DNA of 64,000 bases from an uncultured Desulfovibrionaceae bacterium (GTDB lineage Bacteria; Desulfobacterota; Desulfovibrionia; Desulfovibrionales; Desulfovibrionaceae), in assembly GCA_944325195.1 (NCBI GenBank), contig CALUZB010000019.1, positions 1-64,000 of the forward strand, read 5' to 3'. Made by a program: the position numbers and the translations under genes. This document shows, in pieces, positions 25,509-34,802 of the stretch. The notes beneath the pieces are model-generated. The model saw nothing but the letters and a program-made list of their open reading frames with translations, did no database searches and had not been told where the DNA came from. How positions within the stretch are numbered: the stretch's first letter is position 1; every line of letters starts with the position of its first letter.

Positions 25509-27635
25509 GTGAAAAGAAATACACTGCTTACCTGCATATTGGATGCTATAGACGATATTTGTTACGTTTCCGACCCTGAAACTTATGAGCTGCTTTACAT
25601 CAATCGAGCAGGGCGTGCGCTTTTCCCGGGTAAAGACGGGGGTATAGGCGGCAAATGCTATGAAGTATTGCAGCAACTCGATAAACCTTGTGATTTCTGC
25701 ACCAACAGCCTTATCTCCCCAGGTACAAAATATTGTTGGGAACGGTATCACCCCCACTTGAAAAAGCATTTTGCCTTAACCGACACCATGATCAGTGTGA
25801 ACGGAAAAATGTTGAGGCTGGAGGTGACCAGGAATATTACCGAATACAAGACTATTCAACAAGAGCTCCAACACCGCTTGTTTCTTGAAAAGAGTCTGGT
25901 TGATTGTGTTGAGTGTCTGGTTTCCGGTGAAAGCATAGCCGAAAGCATGCACGGTCTGTTGTCGATAGTGGGCAAATATTATGGGGCTGACCGGGCCTAT
26001 ATTTTTGAAATTCATTACGATAAGGAAATTGTGCAGAACACATATGAATGGTGTCGGCCGGGAGTGTCCGCTGAAATCAGCAATCTGCAGAACGTGCCGC
26101 TCAATGCCATCTGGCTGTGGCTGAAACGCTTTAAGGAGCAGGGGGCATTCATAATTTCATCGTTGAAAACTCTTTCTCCTGACTCTATGGATTACCGGAT
26201 TTTAAAGGCCCAGGGCATAAATTCTTTAATGGTCGCTCCCCTGATGTCAAAGAACAAAATTATCGGATTTCTGGGGGTAGACGACCCCAGCCTGCATACA
26301 GATGAACTGCGGCTTTTAAAAGCCATCCCTTTGTTTGTGCAGGATGAGCTGATGAAGCGACGTATGCTGGAAAAAATGGAATGGTTAAGTTTCCGCGACG
26401 CCCTGACCGGACTGTACAACCGCAACAAGTACACGGTAGCTGTGAATGAAATTATGGAGTGCCCGCCTCAGAAACTGGGCATTATTTATGTTGACATTAA
26501 TGGTCTTAAGGCGGCAAATGATACCTACGGACACGAGTACGGCGATCGGATCATCAGCAAAGTTGCTGCACATATAAAGGCTTCTGTGCAGGGCGATATT
26601 TACCGCGTTGGGGGCGACGAGTTTGTGGTGCTCTGCCCCAACGTGGATGAGTCGTCATTGGAGGAAATGATCATAATTTTGAGGGAGAGAATGGCGGACG
26701 AAGATGCCAGTATTTCCATCGGCACCAGTTGGAACGACCATGTTCCCGATGCGGCTGATCTTATCAGGTTTGCCGATCACAGAATGTACGTTGAGAAGCA
26801 GAATTATTACAAGTCGCAGTTGGGCGGCCGGAAAATCAGAATGGACGACGCGGCCAGGCAACTTTGCGCCGCCATTGAGGCTGGCGACTTCCAGGTGTTT
26901 TTTCAGCTTCAGGTTGATTTGCAAACCGGAGCTGTTGCCGGGGCGGAAGCTATGGTGGGCAAGGTGGATGAAAGCAACTCTCTGGTCAGTCCCGACAAGT
27001 TCATTCCTATTTACGAGTTGGAAGGGATAATCAGGCATTTGGATTTTTATGTGCTGGACATAACCTGCGCGTCCCTGAATGCGCTGGCTAAAGCAGGATT
27101 GAATTTTCCTATTATGCTCAACCTGTCTCCGTTTACCTTGCAAGAAAGAGGTGTGGTATCGGATATTTCAAAGCTTTGCCGTTCTTTTGGGGTCAACCCG
27201 TCTGGGCTTTGCTTTAAGATGCCTGGAACTGCTGGCGGCACAGACCATACTTTTCTGAGGGGGCTGGTAACGGAATTCCAGCGCAACGGATTTCAGGCGG
27301 CTTTGAGCGGGGTGTGTTACGGCTCTTCTAACCTGGCTGTTTTGACGTCGGTTCATTTCAACACGGTTATTCTTGATAAAAGCTTTGTATGCACAATAGG
27401 GAACAACCCCAGGGCAGAGGCATTTCTAGTCCACGCTCTCTCTTTGTGCCGGTCGCTCGGCTCAATCTGCTCACTGGCCGAGGGCGTGGAAACCAATGTC
27501 CAGGCGGCATTTCTAAAAAAGGCGGGTTGCTGTTTGGGGCAGGGCGGCTTGTTCTCAAAACCGGTAGAGGCTGAAAAACTTCAGGAGTTTGTGCCGGAAT
27601 TGGAACGTCGGCTTGTAGCGGTAGTGAGGGACTAA
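25509..27635 (+). CDS. PAS-GAF-GGDEF protein with degenerate EAL domain (probable diguanylate cyclase)
   Basis: A 708-residue cytosolic signalling protein with no membrane segment. Residues 1-118 form a PAS-like domain with a Cys-rich loop (KPCDFCTN). About 135-285 is a GAF domain (YYGADRAYIFEIHY... IIGFLGVDDP). About 295-445 is a GGDEF domain with an intact GGDEF motif near 367 and DINGLKAANDTYGHEYGD before it, so c-di-GMP synthesis is likely. The last 250 residues follow the EAL fold, but the motif reads EAM (near 477), the metal Glu region reads FKMPGTAG and the DDFG-type site reads CYGSSN, while NLSP and AEGVE remain. Hydrolysis is therefore unlikely; the domain may bind c-di-GMP. GTG start with a weak AAAGG site. 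Confidence 0.88.
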   Translation: MKRNTLLTCILDAIDDICYVSDPETYELLYINRAGRALFPGKDGGIGGKCYEVLQQLDKPCDFCTNSLISPGTKYCWERYHPHLKKHFALTDTMISVNGKMLRLEVTRNITEYKTIQQELQHRLFLEKSLVDCVECLVSGESIAESMHGLLSIVGKYYGADRAYIFEIHYDKEIVQNTYEWCRPGVSAEISNLQNVPLNAIWLWLKRFKEQGAFIISSLKTLSPDSMDYRILKAQGINSLMVAPLMSKNKIIGFLGVDDPSLHTDELRLLKAIPLFVQDELMKRRMLEKMEWLSFRDALTGLYNRNKYTVAVNEIMECPPQKLGIIYVDINGLKAANDTYGHEYGDRIISKVAAHIKASVQGDIYRVGGDEFVVLCPNVDESSLEEMIIILRERMADEDASISIGTSWNDHVPDAADLIRFADHRMYVEKQNYYKSQLGGRKIRMDDAARQLCAAIEAGDFQVFFQLQVDLQTGAVAGAEAMVGKVDESNSLVSPDKFIPIYELEGIIRHLDFYVLDITCASLNALAKAGLNFPIMLNLSPFTLQERGVVSDISKLCRSFGVNPSGLCFKMPGTAGGTDHTFLRGLVTEFQRNGFQAALSGVCYGSSNLAVLTSVHFNTVILDKSFVCTIGNNPRAEAFLVHALSLCRSLGSICSLAEGVETNVQAAFLKKAGCCLGQGGLFSKPVEAEKLQEFVPELERRLVAVVRD

Positions 27636-27850
27636 GGAATTGGAATGTCGCCGGCGGTTTATCCGGATGTGGTTGCCGGCCGGCTATTGAGTTTGTGCTC
27701 TTACGGGGGAGCCTGAATTGTTGTTTTTAGATCCGGCTCAGAAGTTTAGGGGGCAGGCAATTCCTGAACGAAAATCTGATTGCGGACTTCGCCTGGAACA
27801 GCAAAGACATATAATGATGCATAACCTAATCCTTTTAAATTTGAAAATAT

Positions 27851-29469
27851 ATGAAAAAAACAATAAAGACAAACCTTTTAGGCATTATTCTTGTTTGTTT
27901 GGCCAACCTGGTTTTTTGCATTCTGGAGTTTTATAACGCCAGGTTGATGAACAATGTCGCTCTGGACGCTCTGCAGTTCCCTTATAAGATTTCAGGCAAT
28001 GTCAGCCGCATGATGATTATAGTTACGGAAATGCGGGTTGATTTTGATCATCTGGTCAATAATCTTTCCCCTGATGAGATTGACCGGATGGAATCCGGGC
28101 TGGAGGAGAAGCATGCCGCAATCAAAGCCGAATATCCCGGCCCGGTGGAATATCCGCAAAACTTAATTCAAAGTATAGATCATGCGAAAAAGGTGCAGTT
28201 TTATATTTTGCGGCAAGCCCGTTTGAATCATCAGGAAGAAGTACACCGGTTGATTGATAATCTTCTGCTCCCGTCGCGCCGCTCTGGCTGAAATCTACAG
28301 TTTATCAGGTGGGCGATGAGGACGGTACGGAGTATTATTACATTACTGAAGAGCGGCTGGTGGGGGATATCCTGCGTCTGAAGCAAATTCTGATCAACCT
28401 GCTCAACAACGCGATAAAGTTCACGCCCGAGGAGGGACGGGTCACTCTGGAAATGCACCGGCTTGTAACCAGGAATACGTCTGTTCGTATGCGTTTTACG
28501 GTTATAGATATCGGTATAGGTATAGATTCTGAGTTCACGCCGCATCTTTTCGACCAGTTTGAACAGTCCGGAAAAAGCCCCAAGATTTATCTGAAGAAAT
28601 TGCCGGAGTTGAGAGTACTGGTTGCCGACGACGACCGTGATTGTTGCGAGCATGCCCTTTGATCCTGCATAATATCGGAGTACGCAGCTCCTGGGTGCTT
28701 GGCGGTGATGAGGCTGTGAAAATGGTGGCCGAGGCCCATACCGCAGGAGATGACTTTGATGTTTGTTTCATGGACTGGAGAATGCCCGGCATGGACGGGA
28801 TTGAAACTACCCGGCGCATTCGTGTACTGGTGGCACGGAAACGCTGATTATAATCATCTCCGCCTATGATTGGTCCCAGATTGATCAAGCGGCCAGGGCG
28901 GCTGGGGTAGATGGTTTATTTCCAAACCACTTTTCCAGTCGAACATTCACGATATGCTTTTAAGCGTTACCGGGAACCGGACAACAAGCGGAGATAATTC
29001 TGATGAAGCTCCCGCCGAACTCCATTCCGATAACAGTATCCCTGATTTCTCCGGGCATAGGGTGCTGTTGGTTGAAGATAATCTCATTAACAGTGAAATC
29101 GCTCAGGAAATGCTCCGGCAAACCGGGATTGAAGTGGAAACGGCAGAAGACGGCGAGATGGCTTTGAAAAAATTCATGCAGGCAGGTCCGGGATACTATG
29201 ATCTTATTCTTATGGATGTGCAGATGCCCCGAATGGATGGCTACACTTGTGCCAAAGCCATTCGCAGCTCGTCGCAGGCGGATGCCGCAGTGATTTCGAT
29301 TGTGGCCATGACGGCCAATGCTTTCAGTGAGGATATTTCGAAAGCGCTTGCCGGCGGCATGAATGATCATTTGGCCAAGCCCATTGTTCTGCAGGTCTTC
29401 TATGCAACCTTGCGTAATTTCTTGAAGGGCGGAGAGGAGGTCGCTGAAAAGCAGAACGGAGCAGATTGA
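27851..29469 (+). pseudogene. Shattered hybrid sensor kinase (sensor - HATPase - REC1 - REC2)
   Basis: Pieces of one hybrid kinase lie in order but in changing frames. (1) 27851-28260: a membrane segment and four-helix-type sensor region. (2) The dimerisation/His domain is missing. (3) About 28300-28560: an ATPase domain (GDILRLKQILINLLNNAIKFTP), ending at FDQFEQS with the glycine-rich G-box lost. (4) 28600-28950: a receiver, LRVLVADDDRDCCEHAL, then in another frame DFDVCFMDWRMPGMDGIETTRRIR, then in a third TLIIIISAYDWSQIDQAARAAGVDG, then FISKPLFQSNIHDML. (5) The second receiver (RVLLVEDN, LILMDVQMPRMDG, DHLAKPI) is intact to the stop at 29469. At least four frame changes and two deletions rule out a working kinase. 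The intact last 171 codons (28954-29469) could still be translated if a start exists. Confidence 0.88.
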
Positions 29470-29490
29470 TTTTGAAATAAGCTTTCAGCG

Positions 29491-29518
29491 ACGCCGCCCC
29501 GAAACGGTGGGGCGGCGT
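29491..29518. terminator. GC-rich hairpin between convergent units
   Basis: A 10-bp stem ACGCCGCCCC / GGGGCGGCGT with an 8-base loop, without a U run on either side. It lies between the kinase wreck (+) and the cysteine hydrolase (-). Confidence 0.55.
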
Positions 29519-29579
29519 TCTGCATGTAAGTTCGTTACCGTGTTCGTCAGAGAACGGTGTATCTGTCAAAGTGAATGTT

Positions 29580-30158
29580 CTAGCCGTTAATCAGTTGAAG
29601 GGCCTCTTCCAGTTTAATCCGGGCGCCGTGTTGCAGGTAGTTGACCTGACGCATGGCTGCTTCATGTTCTTCAATGCTGCTGCCGGCGCAACAGTCTTCC
29701 ACCACCTTAATCCGGTAGTCACGCTGGTGGGCGCCCGCGCTGGTGTAGTGCACGCATACGTTTGAAGCCACACCGCAGATAATCAGAGTGTCGCCCGGCA
29801 TCACCCCCACGCCGTTCAGCAAAAAGGGGAGGTCAGTTCCTAAAAAGGCGTCGTAGCGTACTTTGTCAAGCTGGTAATCGCCGGGTTGAGGGGTAAGATC
29901 CTGGTGAATTTCCACCCCGCGTGTGCCCACCAGACAATGGTCCGGTTCATTACCGTCCAGCTCGCGGCCCATGTCTTTGCCGTTTTTCCGATGTACTTCG
30001 CGGGTGAAAATCACCGGTATGTCTTTGTCGCGGCAGGCTTGAGCAAGCCGTTGCACGCGGGGGATCATCTCCAGGCCGCCTACGCAGTGTACCGGTGCGT
30101 CGTGGTCAAGGAAGTCATATTGCATATCTATTATCAGCAAGGCCATTTTCTTATTCAT
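29580..30158 (-). CDS. Isochorismatase-family cysteine hydrolase
   Basis: 192 residues. The family triad is visible: Asp in ALLIIDMQYDF (near 11), Lys in QLDKVRYDAF (near 105) and Cys in ICGVASNVCVHYTSAGA (near 139), with the typical cis-peptide VAS before the Cys. Members hydrolyse amide or ester bonds in nicotinamide, N-carbamoyl compounds, biuret or ureidoacrylate; this sequence alone does not pick one. ATG 30158 has GGAGGA six bases upstream (inside a longer frame that starts at 30170). It is 61 bases after a short NCS2-like permease in the same direction, which suggests a nucleobase-derived or related amide substrate taken up by that permease. Confidence 0.85.
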   Translation of the reverse strand: MNKKMALLIIDMQYDFLDHDAPVHCVGGLEMIPRVQRLAQACRDKDIPVIFTREVHRKNGKDMGRELDGNEPDHCLVGTRGVEIHQDLTPQPGDYQLDKVRYDAFLGTDLPFLLNGVGVMPGDTLIICGVASNVCVHYTSAGAHQRDYRIKVVEDCCAGSSIEEHEAAMRQVNYLQHGARIKLEEALQLING

Positions 30159-30219
30159 AGTATCCTCCATTTATGCAGTCAGCACTGCAACGATTTTTTA
30201 ATGGATCTGTTTCGAATCT

Positions 30220-31302
30220 TTAAACAACTCCGGCCAGGAAGCGCACCAGAATGCCGCACACCATGCCCAGGAAGGGGTCAACTGTTGCTGCTGTTACCAC
30301 CAAGGTTACCGGCCCGCTCAACGCATCAGTTTCGCTTATCAAGCCACCCACATTTTCGGGAATGGCTATCACGGCTCCAAGCAAGAACAGAAAACCGGCA
30401 ATTGAGGCCATGGGCACGAATTTGGCGAGCCGGGGCAAAAATCCGAAGAGCAGAAGAATACCCACAATCACCATCATCAATGCCCCGGAATAGTGGGGGT
30501 TAGGAGCAGCGGCGGTTACCGAGATAATCGGCTCCACAGGTGCGCCGCCGAACAGCGAGGAAGCTACCCCGGCCACCCCGGCAATAATGTTGGTGTGGTC
30601 AACGTTAACGGCCTGACCGGCGAGTTGGGCGTCGATGCCGGAATAGGCGATGCTGGTACCGGTGCGCAAGGCCAGCAAGGCCAGTACCCCGCGGATGACG
30701 GCCGGGCGACGGATGAAGCTGAAAAATCCGTCTAACGGGATGAGCTTAATGCTGCTCTTTTCATACTCGCTGATAAGGGGAGTGAAGGTTACAAAGCGGG
30801 AAACAATCACGCTGGCGACGATACTGACAACCAGCGCATAAATCAGGTTGTTTTCATTGTTTCCGAGCAGTAGGAAGGTAACCAGGGCTACAACTACAGA
30901 GACAATCCCGATTATTTTGCTGTCTTTGCAGGTATCAATGGCTACAAAGGTCAGGATAACCCCAACCCCGGTCATCATGCCGGCGAGTATCGGCCCTTCA
31001 ATGAAGTTCACAATTTTGCCGAACAGACCCAGGCCACCCAGAACCGCCCCGATAATGCCGGCCAGCAGAACTATATAACACATGGTTCGCCAGTCGCGGT
31101 TGCCTTGGCGTGACACCACGGTAAGCGACTCCACCTCAAAGCTTACCGGCACTACCGATTTAAATGCCACCACTAAGATGGCCCCAACCAGAAAGCCGAT
31201 GCCGGTGGGGGCTGATGAAAAGCCCAGCGCAAGGGCGACCAAGCCTTCCCCTACTGCATCGAACAAGGTTACCAATGCACTGATAATGTCCTCTAACGCC
31301 AT
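30220..31302 (-). CDS. Short NCS2-like permease (xanthine/uracil/AzgA-type membrane protein)
   Basis: A 360-residue hydrophobic protein with about ten membrane segments and NCS2-like features: ALLALRTGTSIAYSGID, then SSLFGGAPVEPIISVTAAAPNPHYSGALMM, which corresponds to the substrate-site region of AzgA-like nucleobase carriers. Typical NCS2 carriers have 430-470 residues, so this one is about 80 shorter and seems to lack part of the N-terminal helices. GGAGG stands five bases before ATG 31302, and no similar coding sequence precedes it, so the short form looks genuine. It is probably co-transcribed with the cysteine hydrolase. Confidence 0.7.
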   Translation of the reverse strand: MALEDIISALVTLFDAVGEGLVALALGFSSAPTGIGFLVGAILVVAFKSVVPVSFEVESLTVVSRQGNRDWRTMCYIVLLAGIIGAVLGGLGLFGKIVNFIEGPILAGMMTGVGVILTFVAIDTCKDSKIIGIVSVVVALVTFLLLGNNENNLIYALVVSIVASVIVSRFVTFTPLISEYEKSSIKLIPLDGFFSFIRRPAVIRGVLALLALRTGTSIAYSGIDAQLAGQAVNVDHTNIIAGVAGVASSLFGGAPVEPIISVTAAAPNPHYSGALMMVIVGILLLFGFLPRLAKFVPMASIAGFLFLLGAVIAIPENVGGLISETDALSGPVTLVVTAATVDPFLGMVCGILVRFLAGVV

Positions 31303-32577
31303 ATTTGCCTCCTATTTTCCTTATGACAGGTTTTGGTTTGTGTCCCTTATATAACCCCGCTGTCCAAAGTATATGCTCAGCGCTTGAGAGCGACTTGCCT
31401 GCTGTCTGTCATGCAGGTATTTGAAGCGCGATGCCGTATGAGCGAAGCTCGGTGTGGTTTGCTGTTATTTGCTTTTGCCTGCAGCAGCAGCGGCGTGGGG
31501 CATGGTGGATAAGGGGGGGAGACCATGCCCCGCACCTGGAGTCGGCTTTGCGCGACCGGTTGTGAGGCGCGCAAGCCGAAAGACTTATTCGGCAGAATTA
31601 CCTGTGCGTTCAGAACAAAGCTGTGTGAATCTGATTGGATCTGGCGAATGCCATTCCGCCTGAGCTGTTTCAGGGTAAATTTGAAATTTGGTGTACGGCG
31701 GAGAATGGAGGCGTATGGATAATTAGACTTGAAAGTAATGAGAGTGAAGGCTTTGAAGCCGGACAGAGCTGCAAAGTTAATTTCTTCTGTAGCGGGTTTA
31801 CTTAGTTTAAAACTCGAAACCATATGTTTGCCGGACGTGTTTGTTATGCGATATTGCCTTACATGTTGTCTAACAATCTTGCCTTACGACTATCTATACC
31901 AATTTAGTCTCTGCTGTCAATTAAATACTTACCTCACTATCCACTTCCATTTATTTTTGTTCGTTTGCCGAGCAATTTTTGGAAAGAAGCACCTCATTCA
32001 GGCTGGTTATCATTAAAGCTCCTTCTCAGCTCAGGGATTTGAGCATTGCACCAACAGCACAGAAGACACACAAGCGGGAGGCATCGCTGCCGGGCGACAA
32101 TTTCAGGTATTTGTTGCTGTGTTTCAATGTGACAACTAACCTCGAAAGGCGCTTGTAGTTTTCTCTTGGGCGGAATTCATTTCCATTGTTAAGCTTAAGC
32201 CCTGCATTGTTCTCTTGCCTTTGGGGGTGGTCTGTCAGACTTTTTGGCCAGGCTATGAAATCATAAAGGATTTTTGGCTGTGCGCTTTAGGCTTCCTGTC
32301 AGACTCGTCAGCATAGGGGCACAATGTCCGTAATTGTTAAAGTGGTGACTTTGGTGTCGGCAAGGGGGACGGATAGTTCTTGCGAGCCCTTCAGGCAGAC
32401 CTGGAGCAGTGTTTTGGTCAAGGTGTCTAATAGTTGAAAGATCGCCGGGACGACAAAAAGCGGCGGAGCTTCAAAACCGGCGTTACCTGGAAATAGACAA
32501 GAGCAGTCGTAAATATGCCGGCTGGATACGCGCCGTACTCAAGCTAACGCCGCCGCAAATTGAAACTCGTGGTCTAT
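31303..32577. other. Long intergenic region, possible gene debris near its right end
   Basis: No intact gene is seen in about 1.27 kb. Between about 32430 and 32570 the plus strand reads a short basic, protein-like stretch (KAAELQNRRYLEIDKSSRKY then AGWIRAVLKLTPPQIETR) without a credible start or ending. It may be a remnant of a lost gene; I do not recognise the family. Confidence 0.35.
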
Positions 32578-33294
32578 TTATTGCGTACGAATCAGACCGA
32601 TCTGCATGTCCGGAGAGTTGTTGATGAAAATTTTCGAAAACAGCATATAAGAATTCAGCATATTGTAATGTTGTTCAGTAGCTAGAAGAATTGGGTTTTT
32701 TCTGCTGATGCCGAAAATTTCCGCCACTTCCGCGTTGGGGAGCACCGGGTGCAGACGGGAAACCGTATATTTGATGCGCTGCCCGGTGAGATGATGAACT
32801 AAGTCATAAACGGAGTAGGGCAGTTCATCGAAGCTTTCCTTTCTTACATCGTTACAGGACAGGTGTTCCTGGATATAGATGCGGGGCTGGTTATTGCTGG
32901 AAAGCAGCCGACTGATGGTTAACACAGGGCTGGTATAGAAAGCTGCCGGCAATTGAAATTCACATCTGAACGAGTCTGTTTTGCTGATCCCCATCTCTCG
33001 CAGGTTGACTTCTTGCCCTGTTTCCTCAAGCAACTGGTAAAATCCTTTCAGTTTGTCTATGCGCAGAGGAATATCGTGCATCTGGTTGGTGATGTACGAT
33101 CCTTTCCCATGCAGGGTTTTGATAATATTATCATTGTTCAGCTTTTGCAGGGCACTACGAATGGTGGCGCGGCTTACATCATAAAGTAAAGCCAGTTCGT
33201 GCTCGGTGGGCAGGATTTCTTGAAACTGGCCAGCTCTTATGCCTTGCAGAATTTTGGCGCTGATGACTTCGTATAAAAGGCGCTTTTCTTTCAT
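32578..33294 (-). CDS. GntR-family transcriptional regulator (HutC/UTRA subfamily)
   Basis: 238 residues. The N-terminal winged helix-turn-helix (residues about 5-72: AGQFQEILPTEHELALLYDVSRATIRSALQKL, then HGKGSYI) is a textbook GntR domain. The C-terminal two thirds form a UTRA ligand domain (TISRLLSSNNQPRIYIQEHLS ... LLATEQHYN). UTRA regulators usually bind a small metabolite that releases them from the operator. It is divergent from the MBL-fold gene, with 293 bp between starts and a candidate operator at 33498-33526, so it probably controls that gene. No strong ribosome binding site is seen before the ATG. Confidence 0.88.
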   Translation of the reverse strand: MKEKRLLYEVISAKILQGIRAGQFQEILPTEHELALLYDVSRATIRSALQKLNNDNIIKTLHGKGSYITNQMHDIPLRIDKLKGFYQLLEETGQEVNLREMGISKTDSFRCEFQLPAAFYTSPVLTISRLLSSNNQPRIYIQEHLSCNDVRKESFDELPYSVYDLVHHLTGQRIKYTVSRLHPVLPNAEVAEIFGISRKNPILLATEQHYNMLNSYMLFSKIFINNSPDMQIGLIRTQ

Positions 33295-33497
33295 AAAGTA
33301 TTTTTGATTTTACCGGTTGTTTAAGAGTTGTTCGTTAATCAACGTATGTTTCTTATTTAAATGATGCAAGAGGTTAAGGCAATGTTTTTCCTTCCCTTAT
33401 TTTAAACATTCCGGTAACTGGTTGATTTTACTGCATACCAGAGACGGAATTTCCTGTTACAAGGGGTTGAAAAAAAAGGTTTTTGCGGCATACATCA

Positions 33498-33526
33498 AGA
33501 CATATGTCTAACAACATTGTAAGACA
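33498..33526. promoter_or_regulatory. Candidate GntR operator
   Basis: A perfect 12-bp palindrome AGACATATGTCT (33498-33509) with another AGACA half-site 12 bases further (33522-33526), followed by ATGT. It lies 60-90 bases upstream of the MBL-fold gene. GntR/UTRA regulators bind palindromes of this size; the assignment is inference. Confidence 0.45.
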
Positions 33527-33587
33527 TCAGTATGTTTAAGTTCTGTCCGTCAAATTTCTTAACTTCATTAAAAAGTAGGGTGAAAGA

Positions 33588-34499
33588 ATGAAGGTTATCC
33601 AAATCAATCCGAATATAACAGCATTTTACTATGGGGCAGACAGTGTCGGCAAGCAGAACCCGTCTTCCGGATCCGAGAACGACTGGGTGTACGGCGCATG
33701 CATCAGCTTGGGCGTGGCTTCCTATGCCATACATAACGGCGATTCCTGTCTGGTGTTCGACACGCTGTGTTCACCCGAACAGGCCGGTGAAATTAAAATT
33801 TACCTGGAGCAACTGGGAATGGTGAAATTCAGCGTAGTTAACAGTCATTGGCATCTACACCATATTGGCGGGAACGCATTGTATAAGGGCTGTAACATTA
33901 TCGGTACCCGCAAAACCCGCCGTGAGCTGGTGGAGCAAAAAGATCTGATCGAAGCGGGTATTTCTTCCTGGGGCCCGCCGGCTATAGAAGCCGTGTATCC
34001 GCCGGATATAGTGTTTGATTCAGAATTGTCGGTATTTTTGGGAGATCTGGAGGTATGTCTCAAGGCTGTAGACATTCACAGCGCCGACAGCCTGTGCGCC
34101 TACATCCCCCGCTATAAAGTTCTGCTGGCCGGTGATATGGTAGAGGATACTATTCCGTACATCACTAACCCCGAAGCCTTAGACACACATTTGCGCAATT
34201 ACGCTTTGTTGAAAGAAATGGATATTGCGGCCATTCTGCCAAACCACTGTCGTCTGGCCCCATTGGAAAAGGGCGGATATTCCAAGGAAATAATTGCGAG
34301 TTCAGCCTATTATTTGGGTGAGTTGCTCAGGCTGCTTGAAGCGGATCCGGATGCAGAACCACTGGAATTACGCAGTTTCATGGCCGAATATCTGGACCGG
34401 GGAGTTGTTGCCTACTGGCCGCCATACGAGCGGGTGCACAGAAACAATGCCGAGAAGTTGAGAGCTTATTTGAAAAGCGGTAAAGAGGCAGATGCGTAA
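33588..34499 (+). CDS. Metallo-beta-lactamase-fold hydrolase with altered metal motif
   Basis: 303 residues. The MBL signature appears at residues 87-92 as H-W-H-L-H-H, followed by IGGN. The family motif is HxHxDH, so the second-metal Asp is replaced by His. Other ligand positions are seen: His in VDIHSADS, Asp in LLAGDMVED and His in ILPNHCRL. The frame is clean and the C-terminal helices are complete, so this is a natural variant rather than decay. It may bind one metal, or two with different geometry. The substrate is unknown; the divergent GntR regulator suggests an inducible metabolic or detoxification role. GTAGGG lies before the ATG. Confidence 0.75.
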   Translation: MKVIQINPNITAFYYGADSVGKQNPSSGSENDWVYGACISLGVASYAIHNGDSCLVFDTLCSPEQAGEIKIYLEQLGMVKFSVVNSHWHLHHIGGNALYKGCNIIGTRKTRRELVEQKDLIEAGISSWGPPAIEAVYPPDIVFDSELSVFLGDLEVCLKAVDIHSADSLCAYIPRYKVLLAGDMVEDTIPYITNPEALDTHLRNYALLKEMDIAAILPNHCRLAPLEKGGYSKEIIASSAYYLGELLRLLEADPDAEPLELRSFMAEYLDRGVVAYWPPYERVHRNNAEKLRAYLKSGKEADA

Positions 34500-34802
34500 A
34501 CGAAATCGTGTACAAGCTACTTGAGTAAATGAATTATTGAAAGTTAATTTGTTTTAGCATCTGCGTAAGCGGGCTCCCCCGCCGGAAGTGAGCGGAAAAC
34601 GTGATTCTTTCGCTAAACACAGGCAGTGTAATGCTTGAAATGTGCATCATCTCAAAATACAAGCCTGCTTCATACGGACAAAGTGCACCTGGAGCAGGCT
34701 TGCCTGTTGCTTTGCAGATAATTTGCGTAAACTCCTGACATTCAGAACGGTTGATTTAACCAGTCGTATTAAGTAAATATAAGGCTGAGAGCAGGAGGCA
34801 AT
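34500..34802. other. Intergenic region before the thioesterase
   Basis: 303 bases with no gene seen; a minus-strand frame across it (34647-35270) is antisense to the thioesterase and unsupported. Confidence 0.4.

Noticed and set aside
29886-30503. 205-codon plus-strand frame
   Set aside because: Antisense to both the cysteine hydrolase and the permease, crossing their gap.
31377-31823. 148-codon minus-strand frame
   Set aside because: Low-complexity, no recognisable fold or start site; left as intergenic.
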